A DNA stretch of 64,000 bases from Clostridia bacterium. GTDB taxonomy: Bacteria; Bacillota; Clostridia; Christensenellales; Pumilibacteraceae. The stretch lies in the NCBI GenBank assembly GCA_900767465.1, contig CAAGAW010000020.1, positions 89,268 to 153,267 of the forward strand. Reading direction: 5' to 3'. Under the pieces are notes generated by a model that was given only the letters and a program-made list of their open reading frames with translations, was not told the origin of the DNA and made no database searches. Below, piece by piece: positions 26,896-35,184 of this stretch. Numbering within the stretch: position 1 is the first letter of the stretch; every line of letters begins with the position of its first letter. A program made the translations under genes and the position numbers.

Positions 26896-26946
26896 TCACG
26901 CGCGCCGCCATCGCCTCGTCGCGTCGATATTTATCCGGTTTTTCAT
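26896..26946 (-). CDS. Putative 16-residue leader peptide between the T-box and trpB
   Basis: A short frame with AAGGAG and good spacing before its ATG encodes MKNRINIDATRRWRRA, then TGA, 56 bases before trpB. It holds one Trp codon flanked by four Arg codons including AGG, CGA and CGG. Its position after the T-box terminator means it is made only when the T-box permits read-through. It could be a translational sensor for trpB, or a relic of a duplicated start region; its expression is not proved. Confidence 0.5.
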   Translation of the reverse strand: MKNRINIDATRRWRRA

Positions 26947-26965
26947 TGTTATTATCTCCTTACTC

Positions 26966-27246
26966 AAAAAAAAACGCCCGTGAACGAACAACTCTCGTTC
27001 ACGGGACGAATAAATCGCGGTACCACCCGAATTGACGCTTTCGCGCCCTCTTTTTTCCGACGCACAGTTATGCGCGTTGCCCTTTCTACGGTTGCAAATC
27101 CGTCGACTGCTACTCGGCTTGCGCCTTTCGGTCGCCCTCATAAGTCCATTCGTCGTGCGCCGCCCGTTCCGCTTCCACCGTCCGGAACTCTCTATGCCGC
27201 ATTTCGCGCGATTACTCTTCTTAATCACAGGTTTTTATTAACTTAT
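26966..27246 (-). promoter_or_regulatory. T-box riboswitch, Trp-specific
   Basis: The reverse strand shows a stem I region with AGAGAG and GGTGGAAGC, a specifier loop GAATGGAC with codon TGG at 27148-27146 (Trp), the T-box sequence GGGTGGTACCGCG at 27028-27016, and a terminator stem CCCGTGAACGA / TCGTTCACGGG followed by nine T residues (27005-26966). Uncharged tRNA-Trp pairing with the T-box stabilises the antiterminator and allows trpB transcription. Confidence 0.93.
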
Positions 27247-27252
27247 GCACCT

Positions 27253-27281
27253 ATAATAACACTTCGTTCGCCGTTTGTCAA
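27253..27281 (-). promoter_or_regulatory. Promoter of the T-box/trpB transcript
   Basis: TTGACA (27281-27276), 17-base spacer and TATTAT (27258-27253), with the leader beginning near 27246. Confidence 0.8.
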
Positions 27282-27318
27282 CGGTTTTTGCGAAAGTTTT
27301 CGTAAATTCCGTAACGAC

Positions 27319-30177
27319 TCAGGCTACGGCGCCCGTTTCGACGTATTTGCGAAGCGCTGCCATTTCCGCGCCGTTATAATATCGGTGCATCAGTGCGCCT
27401 ACCTCTTTTTCGAGTTTGACGAAATCGATATACTCTTCGCCCTCGTCTTTGAGCGCGTCGATAAGAATTTTGAGGTTGTCGTAGCCCTCGGTATCGTTGA
27501 TAACGAGGCGCGTTACGTAATAAGTCACCTCCGCTTCGGTAAGCGTGTCGGCTTTATTTATCATAAACGTCGCGTAAATCTTTTTCGCGCCGAAAGTCTG
27601 GTCGGAGCCGTTCGCTTCGAGCCGCGCGTGAATGTCGTACTCGAACGTGATATACGCATAGCCGTCGTCGCCGTCGTGGTCGTTATAGTAGCCGACGATC
27701 GTGGCAAGACCCTGCGAGGCGAGTCCGGAAGTTCCGCCGATTGCGTCCCACTTCTCGTCGAAACGTTTTGCCTTAACCGTCATGTTATCGCGATTGCGAA
27801 CGTCGGTAATCGTGGACGGAACGAAGTTCGAATAAACGTACGGCTCGGTTTCCTTGCCGTAAATTCCCGTATAAACGCCGCTGCCGTCGCCGTCCGACAC
27901 GAACGACTCGGTTCCTTCCGCGGTAACCGCGAGCGGCGCGTAAAGATCGGAAACAACGCCTTTGAGTTCGGCGGCGGTAAGTTGGTTCGTCTTTCCGTCG
28001 AACGTTTCTTTGGCAAGAACTTCGAAAAGCGACGCCATCGAAGCCTGTTCCGCGCCGAGCGACAACGAGCCTTCGCCGAGCATGTTTTCCGCCTCTTTAA
28101 GCGCGGCGCAAACGTCTTTTTGAACCGCTTCGAGGCTTCCGGCGGACAGATAATCTTTTAGAATCATCGAAATTCTGTTTGCGCGGTTGGGGCTGTGATC
28201 GGGATCGACGGACGAATAATAAAGTCGAATTCTGTCTTTCATTTCCTGCGTAATGTCCGCTTCCGCGATTGCGCCCACGGGCATAACTACGACTATACCT
28301 ATCCGGTCGCCGTCGATAAGGTCGGCAAGTTCTTTGGCGTTTTCGGTGATAACGTCCTTTTTCGCGCTGAACCCGAGTTCGAGCGTTCCCGCCTCGGGAA
28401 GTCGTACGAATTCGAGGCGAAGGTCGTACTTGGTAAGATCTCCGGTAAGCGATCCGGTAACTTTGCTTTCGATAAGCGCGCCAAGCATTTTTTCGTTAAG
28501 AGAGAGGCGAAGGTCGGCAAGATCCGCGTCGAGGAACCGAACGGTATTGCCGCCGACTTCGATCGTTCCGCCGAGTTTTGAGGTGTCCACAAGCGACTGA
28601 ATTTCCACGCCGTCAACGTTTGTGCCTGCGACGCCTTTCATACCCGTCAGAGCAAGGAAATCGTCGAAACCGAGCGTTACCTGCGTTAAAACCGCTTTAT
28701 CCTCCTCGAGAGGATTGATGTAAACTTTGCCGTCCGAACCTTTCCAGAAGGTTTTTGCGACGAGGTACTTTTCGCAGAACTCGTCCATGAACGCGTTGCG
28801 GCTTGCGGTGGCGTCGCCCTCTTCGTCCGCAAAAACGCCGCTTACGTTGTTCGCCCGCATATCGTCGATGTTTCCGTCCAGAAGACCGGTATAAAGCGCG
28901 GCGACGTCCTCGGCGGTGTAGCCTTTGTCCTTAAACGCCTGTTCCGCGATTATTTTGAACACTTCGAGTTTGTATCCCGTGGAAAAAGTCGCTTTTACGT
29001 CCAGCGTTTCGTCCGCTTTTTTTATCGGTCCGGAAATATATTCCTTGACTATATTATTAAGATATTCTTTCGGATCCGTCGTTTCGCCGCTCGTCATCTT
29101 GACGATTCCGCCGATAACTTTGTAAGTGCTTTGGCGTTGATCGGCATTCATGGCGTTAAGCACGACGTCCGTCGAGAAGTCGTAGGTGCGCCCGTCGGTC
29201 GCGTCGTCGATAATCACGTCGACGTAACAGGTGAGATACATTTTTTCGGGCAGAAACGTTTGCGCGACGGAAATCAGAATTCCCGGCAATCCGGCCTGAT
29301 TCATTGCCGAAACCGCGTTTGCCCTGATCGGAACCGAAACGGTAATCGTAACGCGCGGATCGGTTGCGCCGTCGGGAACTTTTACGAAAACCTGCTCGAC
29401 GATTGCTCCTTTAAGAATCGCGCCCGCGCCTTCCGCGCCCTCAAAAGATGACGCGATTACGTCGCTTACGGCGTCGTAGGCAATTGCCGAAATCGCTTGC
29501 GGCGTGATGGTTACCGAGAATGTCGCGCCGAAGTATTCGTCGGTGAATTTACCGTCTATTCCGGCGAGTTTTGTTTCGTCGACGTTTTCGCGTTTCAGTT
29601 TACCGAGAAGCATATCGCCTATCGACTGCGTATTGCCGCTCGTGCTTTCGCCCGTTCCGTCTCCGGCTGCTCCGGTTTCGCCCGTTCCGTCCGCGCCGTC
29701 GATCTCGATTCCTTCGCGGATAATCGCCGAGGTTGCGGCTTCGGTTTCGCTCCCGCCCGTTGATTCCGTTGCCGAGGACACAATAGCCGAAACGTCCTCG
29801 GACGTGAACGTGCCGTCTTTGAGCATAAGCGCGCCCGAAAGCCCGTTGCACATATCGGTTACGGCTTGCTTGTTCGCGTCGGGCGTTTGCTCGATAATAT
29901 CCGCGCCGTCCGTTTTGAGTCCGCGCAGAATCGCGATCGCGTCGCCGATGCCGAATCCGTAGTTCTGTTTGAGATATCCGTTGCCGATCAGAAGACCGCC
30001 GCCCGCGAGAACGACTACTATAATAATCAACGAAACTACGCATGTGAGTATGCCTTTAAGACAGCCTCCGCCTTCTTTCTTCTTCGGCTTTGCGTCCTTC
30101 CGTCCGTTTTCCGGGTTACGGTCTTTTGTCTTTCCGCCGCGAATCTCGTCGCTTATGTTATCCGAATTCTTTTTCAT
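27319..30177 (-). CDS. Large membrane-anchored extracytoplasmic protein of unknown function
   Basis: 952 residues. Residues 1-36 are highly charged and cytoplasmic (KPKKKEGGG just before the helix), 41-67 form one transmembrane helix (TCVVSLIIIVVVLAGGGLL), and the remaining 885 or so lie outside. A Gly/Ser/Thr/Glu-rich low-complexity stretch at about 138-185 precedes a mixed alpha/beta body. Some segments, such as LPEKMYLTCYVDV followed by NAMNADQRQ, and ADLRLSLNEKMLGALIES, resemble repeated strand-helix units of the AsmA/DUF2140 kind, but the match is weak. No sortase motif, catalytic motif or binding repeat was recognised. It stands alone with its own promoter at 30307-30336. Confidence 0.6.
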   Translation of the reverse strand: MKKNSDNISDEIRGGKTKDRNPENGRKDAKPKKKEGGGCLKGILTCVVSLIIIVVVLAGGGLLIGNGYLKQNYGFGIGDAIAILRGLKTDGADIIEQTPDANKQAVTDMCNGLSGALMLKDGTFTSEDVSAIVSSATESTGGSETEAATSAIIREGIEIDGADGTGETGAAGDGTGESTSGNTQSIGDMLLGKLKRENVDETKLAGIDGKFTDEYFGATFSVTITPQAISAIAYDAVSDVIASSFEGAEGAGAILKGAIVEQVFVKVPDGATDPRVTITVSVPIRANAVSAMNQAGLPGILISVAQTFLPEKMYLTCYVDVIIDDATDGRTYDFSTDVVLNAMNADQRQSTYKVIGGIVKMTSGETTDPKEYLNNIVKEYISGPIKKADETLDVKATFSTGYKLEVFKIIAEQAFKDKGYTAEDVAALYTGLLDGNIDDMRANNVSGVFADEEGDATASRNAFMDEFCEKYLVAKTFWKGSDGKVYINPLEEDKAVLTQVTLGFDDFLALTGMKGVAGTNVDGVEIQSLVDTSKLGGTIEVGGNTVRFLDADLADLRLSLNEKMLGALIESKVTGSLTGDLTKYDLRLEFVRLPEAGTLELGFSAKKDVITENAKELADLIDGDRIGIVVVMPVGAIAEADITQEMKDRIRLYYSSVDPDHSPNRANRISMILKDYLSAGSLEAVQKDVCAALKEAENMLGEGSLSLGAEQASMASLFEVLAKETFDGKTNQLTAAELKGVVSDLYAPLAVTAEGTESFVSDGDGSGVYTGIYGKETEPYVYSNFVPSTITDVRNRDNMTVKAKRFDEKWDAIGGTSGLASQGLATIVGYYNDHDGDDGYAYITFEYDIHARLEANGSDQTFGAKKIYATFMINKADTLTEAEVTYYVTRLVINDTEGYDNLKILIDALKDEGEEYIDFVKLEKEVGALMHRYYNGAEMAALRKYVETGAVA

Positions 30178-30392
30178 GGTCTGAATTTCCTTGATTTCGT
30201 TCGCTCTCCCGCGAATCCTCTTTTTTTATTATATTCGGTTTTTTCGTTTGCTTCTACGCCTGCGAGGTTTACGGTAACGTAAAAAGCCGATCACCCTCGT
30301 AAAACTATTTTAACAGTCCGTCGAACGTTTAGTCAAGGCTTATCGGCTCGAAAAATGCAAATTTAATTAAACTTTAATACTGAAAACGCGAT
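30178..30392 (-). promoter_or_regulatory. Promoter and 5' leader of the 952-residue protein gene
   Basis: TTGACT (30336-30331), an 18-base spacer and TAAAAT (30312-30307) give a leader of about 120 bases. An inverted repeat AAAAAGCCGAT / ATCGGCT (about 30281-30348) spans the promoter. No known riboswitch class was recognised in the leader. Confidence 0.55.
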
Positions 30393-31073
30393 TTATCCGA
30401 TAATATCTTTAACGACCTCGTTTGCCGTTAAAAGCCCGGCTACGGCGGGACAGAACACCATACTTGCGGGCGGACGGCGACGAACGACCGGAATTTCGGG
30501 CGAAAAAACGACTTTTACGTTGCCGGCGGACGGGTCGTCACGAAGTTCGCGGCGCATAACCTTGCAAAGCGGGCAGTTAACGGTATCTTTAAGCCGCGCG
30601 ACGCGCATTTTTTCGGGCTGAAGTTTATTACCTGTTCCCATGCACGAAATGATCTTCACGCCGAGGGCGAGGCAGTTGCGGATAAGCGCGAGTTTGGTAG
30701 TGACGGTATCTATCGCGTCGATAACGTAATCGTACGAAATAAGGTCGGCGTTTTTTACGTCCTCCGCCGTCCAGAACCCGACTATCGGAGTGACGACTGC
30801 CTCGGGGTTTATCGAGATTGCGCGCCGTGCCGCGACTTCGGCTTTCGGCAGATAAAGCGACGACTCGGTCGCGACGATCTGACGGTTGAAGTTGCTCGGA
30901 GCGACGGTATCGCCGTCCACTATCGTAAGGTTGCCTATTCCGCTCCTGATAAGCGATTCGGCAACGTATCCGCCCACTCCTCCCGCGCCGAGCAGCAAAA
31001 CTTTCGCTTCGTTTAATTTTTTCAGTCCGTCCTCGCCTATAAGCGCGGCGGTGCGCGAAAATCTTTCTTCCAT
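30393..31073 (-). CDS. tcdA: tRNA threonylcarbamoyladenosine dehydratase (TcdA/CsdL, ThiF-like)
   Basis: 226 residues of the E1-like ThiF superfamily. Diagnostic blocks are the N-terminal RFSRTAALIGEDGLKKL, the nucleotide loop LLLGAGGVGGYVAESL, VIDAIDTVTTKLALI, and SCMGTGNKLQPEKMRVARL followed by NCPLCKVMRREL. TcdA cyclises t6A to ct6A at position 37 of ANN-reading tRNAs using ATP. Only one base separates it from the metal exporter gene, so it is the last gene of the five-gene operon. Confidence 0.9.
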   Translation of the reverse strand: MEERFSRTAALIGEDGLKKLNEAKVLLLGAGGVGGYVAESLIRSGIGNLTIVDGDTVAPSNFNRQIVATESSLYLPKAEVAARRAISINPEAVVTPIVGFWTAEDVKNADLISYDYVIDAIDTVTTKLALIRNCLALGVKIISCMGTGNKLQPEKMRVARLKDTVNCPLCKVMRRELRDDPSAGNVKVVFSPEIPVVRRRPPASMVFCPAVAGLLTANEVVKDIIG

Positions 31074-31074
31074 A

Positions 31075-31998
31075 CTACGCTCCCGTAACGAGGTTGATTA
31101 CGACGCCGGCGACTATGCTCACGCAACAGCAAATCGCGGTGATCGCAACGTTCCATTTTACGTCTTTGTTTTCCTTATAAAGCACCATATACCCCAGCCC
31201 CGCGCCCGCGCTGAGTCCCGCCACCGCTCCGCCGAGGCTGAGCGCGCCCATTCCGTAAAGCCGCGCGATCGCAACCGACCCCGCGCACGAGGGTATAAGC
31301 CCCACGATCGTAGCGAAAAGCGGTTGCAAAAGTTTTGAGCGATCCATAAACGCCGCAAGCGACTCTTCGCCGACGAAATATATTATAACTCCTACGATAA
31401 GGTTGATCGCGAGCATAAATCCGAGTACGGTAAGCGTATGCACGAGCGCGTGCAGCATCGCGTGTCCTATACTCTCGCCGCCTATGTCGTGATCGTGACA
31501 GCCACGCGGGGGTCTTTCGTCGTTTTCGCCGCGCTCGCAGTCGCATTTTTTTGCATACGTATCGTCGTTTTCGCGACATTCGACGGGTTTTGACGTTTCC
31601 TTTGCGTTTGCCTGAGGCAACAAAAAATGCACCGCGTAACCCGTGACGAGAGCCAAAGCGTACTTTATTATAAGTAGCGGCAACAGTTTGGGTGCGGACG
31701 AAATATCACCGAGAAGCACCGGTATCGCTTCGTCGCTGGTTGACATAAATACGGCTACAAGCGCGCCCGCGGAAATGCGGCGGCGCGAATACGAATCGGC
31801 TGCAAGCACCGAAAAACCGCATTGCGGAACGAGTCCGACGGTTGCGCCTATAAGCGGCGTAAGGGCGGACGGAAAACGCTTGCGTTCGGTCTTTCCGGCA
31901 AGCGCGCGTTCGACAAGTTCCATAAGCACGTACACCGCGAGTATCAGCGGTGCGGCTTTGAGCGTGTCGATTAATCCGTCAAGTAAAACTTCTTTCAT
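31075..31998 (-). CDS. Putative heavy-metal exporter permease (10TM, ArsP_2-like)
   Basis: 307 residues with two halves of hydrophobic helices, each carrying a related motif: VGLVPQCGFSVLAADSYSRR in the first half and VGLIPSCAGSVAIARLYGMG in the second. This pseudo-repeat with a Pro-x-Cys turn is typical of the PF11449 family of predicted heavy-metal or manganese exporters. A central cytoplasmic loop (about 135-175) is rich in Cys, His and acidic residues (KKCDCERGENDE and GCHDHD), a likely metal-binding segment. Substrate is not proven. It is fourth in the DMT-cyclophilin-QueT-exporter-tcdA operon. Confidence 0.78.
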   Translation of the reverse strand: MKEVLLDGLIDTLKAAPLILAVYVLMELVERALAGKTERKRFPSALTPLIGATVGLVPQCGFSVLAADSYSRRRISAGALVAVFMSTSDEAIPVLLGDISSAPKLLPLLIIKYALALVTGYAVHFLLPQANAKETSKPVECRENDDTYAKKCDCERGENDERPPRGCHDHDIGGESIGHAMLHALVHTLTVLGFMLAINLIVGVIIYFVGEESLAAFMDRSKLLQPLFATIVGLIPSCAGSVAIARLYGMGALSLGGAVAGLSAGAGLGYMVLYKENKDVKWNVAITAICCCVSIVAGVVINLVTGA

Positions 31999-32040
31999 AG
32001 TCCGATTTTTCCGCCTCCCCCGTCGCGACGGACGGGACGG

Positions 32041-32604
32041 CTATTCTTCTTTATCCGATTCTTTTTTGTTTTCCGATTCGGTTTGGGCAACGACTTCGGT
32101 TATCGCCGATACGTTTTTGGATTTGAAATCGCCGAAAAGCGCGTATCTGCGGTTGAGTTTGTCAAGTCCGAAATAAAGCGGTATACCGAGCGCGCAAACG
32201 CTGACGAGCTGTCCGAAACCCACGGTGAGAACACACGCGAAATACGTCGTGTCGAGTCCTCCCGCGCCGAGAATTATGATAAGCGGAACGGCAAACGCGT
32301 TGACGACGACGGGCGGAATTATTCCGAAATACCATTTGCGGCTAACTCGCGTAAGCGTCGCGGCAACAAGCGTTGCGAGCGCGCCGAGGAACATATCCCA
32401 CAGTCCGCTCGGAATATTCGCGAGGAAGCAACCTATCGTAAGTCCGACGATCGCCTCGGGACAGAACAACGGCAGAATCGTAAGAGCCTCGCTGATACGG
32501 AACTGTACCGCTCCGTAAGCGACGGGCGCGACGGCAAGCGTAAGCGCGGCGTACAGCGCGGCGATAACCGCCGTCCGTACGAGTTTTAAGGTTGCGTTTC
32601 TCAT
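32041..32604 (-). CDS. queT: QueT-family transporter (predicted queuosine-precursor ECF S-component)
   Basis: 187 residues with five or six helices. The family signature YGAVQFRISEALTILPLFCP, then EAIVGLTIGCFLANIPSG and LGALATLVAATLTRVSRKW, matches QueT (PF06177), S-components linked to uptake of queuosine precursors such as preQ1. No preQ1 riboswitch is present, because its ATG overlaps the cyclophilin stop as ATGA (32601-32604). The C-terminal 35 residues are charged and probably unstructured. Confidence 0.88.
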   Translation of the reverse strand: MRNATLKLVRTAVIAALYAALTLAVAPVAYGAVQFRISEALTILPLFCPEAIVGLTIGCFLANIPSGLWDMFLGALATLVAATLTRVSRKWYFGIIPPVVVNAFAVPLIIILGAGGLDTTYFACVLTVGFGQLVSVCALGIPLYFGLDKLNRRYALFGDFKSKNVSAITEVVAQTESENKKESDKEE

Positions 32605-33110
32605 TCTATCACGCTCGCTTTGGTTATAACCACGGGGCTGAGCGGCACGTCGTCATAGCCGTCGATTCTGCCCGTGCGCACTTTGGAAATTCCGATAGCG
32701 ACGGCGAGACTTTCCGGGTCGGAAGTCTGGCCGAACGCGGCGTACTGTCCGTCGAGGTACGGCACGTCCTCCACACAGATAAAGAATTGCGACGACGCCG
32801 AATCGGGTACCATGGTACGCGCCATCGAAATAACGCCGGCGGTATGTTTAAGATCGTTCTTCACGCCGTTGGAGGCAAACTCGCCGCGGATCGTGCGGGG
32901 CGCGTTTTTATGCGAAAGCCCGTTTCCGTCCTGAATAAATCCTCCGCCCTGAATCATAAAACCCTCGATTACGCGATGAAAGCAAAGTCCGTCGTAGAAC
33001 CCGCTTTTAACGAGGTCGAGGAAGTTGTCGACCGATTCGGGTGCGTACTCGCGGAAGAGTTCGAGATTGATTGCTTTGCCGTTATTAAGTTCTAATTTTA
33101 CCTTGTCCAT
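32601..33110 (-). CDS. Cyclophilin-type peptidyl-prolyl cis-trans isomerase
   Basis: 169 residues with the cyclophilin core: YAPESVDNFLDLVKSGFYDG, FHRVIEGFMIQGGGF containing the catalytic Arg, and ISMARTMVPDSASSQFFICV. It speeds proline isomerisation during folding. No signal peptide is present, so it is cytoplasmic. It is second in the operon, 30 bases after the DMT transporter gene, and translationally coupled to queT. Confidence 0.93.
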   Translation of the reverse strand: MDKVKLELNNGKAINLELFREYAPESVDNFLDLVKSGFYDGLCFHRVIEGFMIQGGGFIQDGNGLSHKNAPRTIRGEFASNGVKNDLKHTAGVISMARTMVPDSASSQFFICVEDVPYLDGQYAAFGQTSDPESLAVAIGISKVRTGRIDGYDDVPLSPVVITKASVIE

Positions 33111-33140
33111 ACCGTTCTCCTTTTCTGTGCGTATGATATG

Positions 33141-34145
33141 CTATTTTTCGTTCGACCCGACTTCAGGCATGGCGTTTTCGCCGTCCTCGTCCCTATCGCC
33201 GGATCCGGCGCAAACGTGTTTTGCGGCGCGTTTATCGAGCAGCGTCGGGGTAAGTTCGCTTACGGTCATTCCCGCGAAAATAACGACGAAACCGACGATA
33301 AGCCAGACGGTAAGGCTTTCCGAACCCGCCATAACCGAGAAAAGCGTTCCGAAAACCGCTTCGAGGCTGAGTATAATGGACGACTGACTTGCTGTCGCGT
33401 ATTGCTGCCCGATAAGTTGCGCCGACTGCGCAAACGCCGTGCATATCAGCGCGAGATATCCTATTTTAAGAATCTGTTCGCCGCTCATCGCGTACGCCGC
33501 TATCCCGTTGACGGGAAGTTCGAAACACAGCGAGCATATCGCGAAAATCACGCCCACCGTGGTAAGCTCGATTATAATAAGGTTCATTTTGTCGTCCGAG
33601 TTGCCCGACTTACCCGAAAAGCGATCGATCGTGATGATCTGGAGCGCGTAGAACACCGCGCCGAGAAGGGTGAGCGCGTCGCCGAGAAAGAGGTTGTTGC
33701 CGGTTTCGCCGCTGCCGCCCGAAAGAGCGACGAATCCTATACCCGCTATACACAGCACCGCAGCGATCACGTTGTAGAGTTTGGGGCGACGACGGAACAA
33801 CAGCCATACGATAAACGGACACATCACGCAGTACGAGGCGGTAATGAAAGCGTTGCGGGCGGGCGTGGTATAGTTAAGTCCGAACGTCTGGGCAAAGTAC
33901 GCGCCCGTAAGCGTAAGTCCGATTATAAAACCGCGCAGCAGCGTTCCTTTGTTCATCTTTTTCAGTCGCGGTATAAACGCGAGCGCGAGTACCGCCGACG
34001 AAGAGAGAAATCTTACGGCGATAACGTACATCCACGGCAGTCCGGAAATGGCTTCTTTGAGTATGAAAAATGACGATCCCCATACTATCGTCGCAACGAG
34101 GAGCAATCCTTGCCCGAATAAATTAAGTTTCTTTTGTTTAGTCAT
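33141..34145 (-). CDS. EamA/DMT-family transporter
   Basis: 334 residues with about ten transmembrane helices in two EamA repeats: the first around ATIVWGSSFFILKEAISGLPW, the second around SLEAVFGTLFSVMAGSESLT. The C-terminal 35 residues are polar. Members export amino acids or other metabolites; the substrate cannot be told from sequence. It is first in the operon with tcdA last, behind a consensus promoter at 34196-34224. Confidence 0.85.
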   Translation of the reverse strand: MTKQKKLNLFGQGLLLVATIVWGSSFFILKEAISGLPWMYVIAVRFLSSSAVLALAFIPRLKKMNKGTLLRGFIIGLTLTGAYFAQTFGLNYTTPARNAFITASYCVMCPFIVWLLFRRRPKLYNVIAAVLCIAGIGFVALSGGSGETGNNLFLGDALTLLGAVFYALQIITIDRFSGKSGNSDDKMNLIIIELTTVGVIFAICSLCFELPVNGIAAYAMSGEQILKIGYLALICTAFAQSAQLIGQQYATASQSSIILSLEAVFGTLFSVMAGSESLTVWLIVGFVVIFAGMTVSELTPTLLDKRAAKHVCAGSGDRDEDGENAMPEVGSNEK

Positions 34146-34195
34146 GTCGCGCCTCGATAACCGCGTTATTTCACCTTTTCCTCCGATCCTACGAA

Positions 34196-34234
34196 ATTAT
34201 AGCAAAACTACCGTCTTTTGTCAAGGCGGTAGTT
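34196..34234 (-). promoter_or_regulatory. Consensus promoter overlapping a terminator-like hairpin
   Basis: TTGACA (34224-34219), 17-base spacer and TATAAT (34201-34196). The hairpin AACTACCG / CGGTAGTT (34234-34206), followed by TTTT on the reverse strand, encloses the -35 in its loop. The same bases could end the glycyl-radical operon and start the DMT operon. Confidence 0.75.
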
Positions 34235-34290
34235 CGGTCTTACGCTCCGATTTGCGTACTTTTTTGCCGATTTTTTCAAAAAACGGTTTT

Positions 34291-35184
34291 TTATTCTTCT
34301 ATAACGTTTATTCCGCTGTCCGCCATCAATTTGCGTGCGGCGGCAACCTGCGCCTCGGTCGGGGTCGGAACGGAGGACGCGGGATAATCCATTCCGAGCG
34401 CGGCGTACTTTGCGGCGGCGAAATCGTGATACGGCAGAATCTTTACGCCGACGAGGTTTTTAAGCGAACGAAGCACGGGCAGCGCCGCTTCGGGCGTTTT
34501 GTCGTTGAGCGGAGGCACGAACGGAATACGGACTTCGATACGCTTGCCTTGCCCGTCGAGTCGGGCGAGATTTTCGAGAATAACGTCGTTGCCGACGCCC
34601 GTCAAAAGCCGATGGGTTGCGGCGTCGGGTGCTTTTAAGTCGACTAAAAACGTGTCGGTAAGCGGTAAAAGCGGTTTGATTTTCTCCCACGGCGCGTAAA
34701 GCGAAGTGTCGAGCGCGGTATTGACGCCGTGATTTTTAACAATCCCGAACAACTCGCGGCAAAACTCCGGCCAAAGCAGCGGCTCGCCGCCCGAAACGGT
34801 TACGCCTCCGCCCGTCGCGTCGTACATGTCCTTGTCCGCAAGCACCTCTTTCGCGACGCTTTCCGCCGAGCGTTCGGTTCCGAAAAGTCTGAGCGCGCCG
34901 GTAGCGCATACGCTTACGCATTTACCGCAACGAATACATTTGCTTCTGTCGAACGCGCGCTTTCCGTCCTCGATTTTCTGCGCGCCCGACGGACAAGCGC
35001 GAACGCACTCGCCGCAACGCGCGCATTTGGTCGCGTAGAACCCGATTTCGGGATTCGGAGAAAAACTTTCGGGATTGTGGCACCACTTGCACCTGAGCGG
35101 ACAACCTTTCACGAACACGGTCGAGCGAACGCCGTCGCCGTCGTGGATTTCGTAGCGTTTTACGCCGAGAACTATCGCGTTCAT
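34291..35184 (-). CDS. Glycyl-radical-enzyme activating enzyme (radical SAM, with two extra 4Fe-4S sites)
   Basis: 297 residues. The radical SAM triad is in KGCPLRCKWCHNPESF (Cys 28, 32, 35). Two ferredoxin-like motifs follow, CARCGECVRACPSGA (Cys 54-64) and CIRCGKCVSVCATGAL (Cys 83-93), and TVSGGEPLLWPEF marks the core. The double-ferredoxin insert is typical of activases for dehydratase or lyase-type glycyl radical enzymes, rather than classical PflA, which lacks it. The ATG overlaps the enzyme gene stop as ATGA (35181-35184). It installs the glycyl radical in the neighbouring enzyme using SAM under anaerobic conditions. Confidence 0.92.
   Translation of the reverse strand: MNAIVLGVKRYEIHDGDGVRSTVFVKGCPLRCKWCHNPESFSPNPEIGFYATKCARCGECVRACPSGAQKIEDGKRAFDRSKCIRCGKCVSVCATGALRLFGTERSAESVAKEVLADKDMYDATGGGVTVSGGEPLLWPEFCRELFGIVKNHGVNTALDTSLYAPWEKIKPLLPLTDTFLVDLKAPDAATHRLLTGVGNDVILENLARLDGQGKRIEVRIPFVPPLNDKTPEAALPVLRSLKNLVGVKILPYHDFAAAKYAALGMDYPASSVPTPTEAQVAAARKLMADSGINVIEE

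Noticed and set aside
30178..30310. Riboswitch in the 120-base leader of the 952-residue protein gene
   Set aside because: Some pairing is visible (TTTACGAGG with CCTCG), but none of the known class cores could be matched, so it is left as an unclassified leader.
32601..32640. preQ1 riboswitch for queT
   Set aside because: The queT start overlaps the upstream cyclophilin gene by four bases, leaving no leader.
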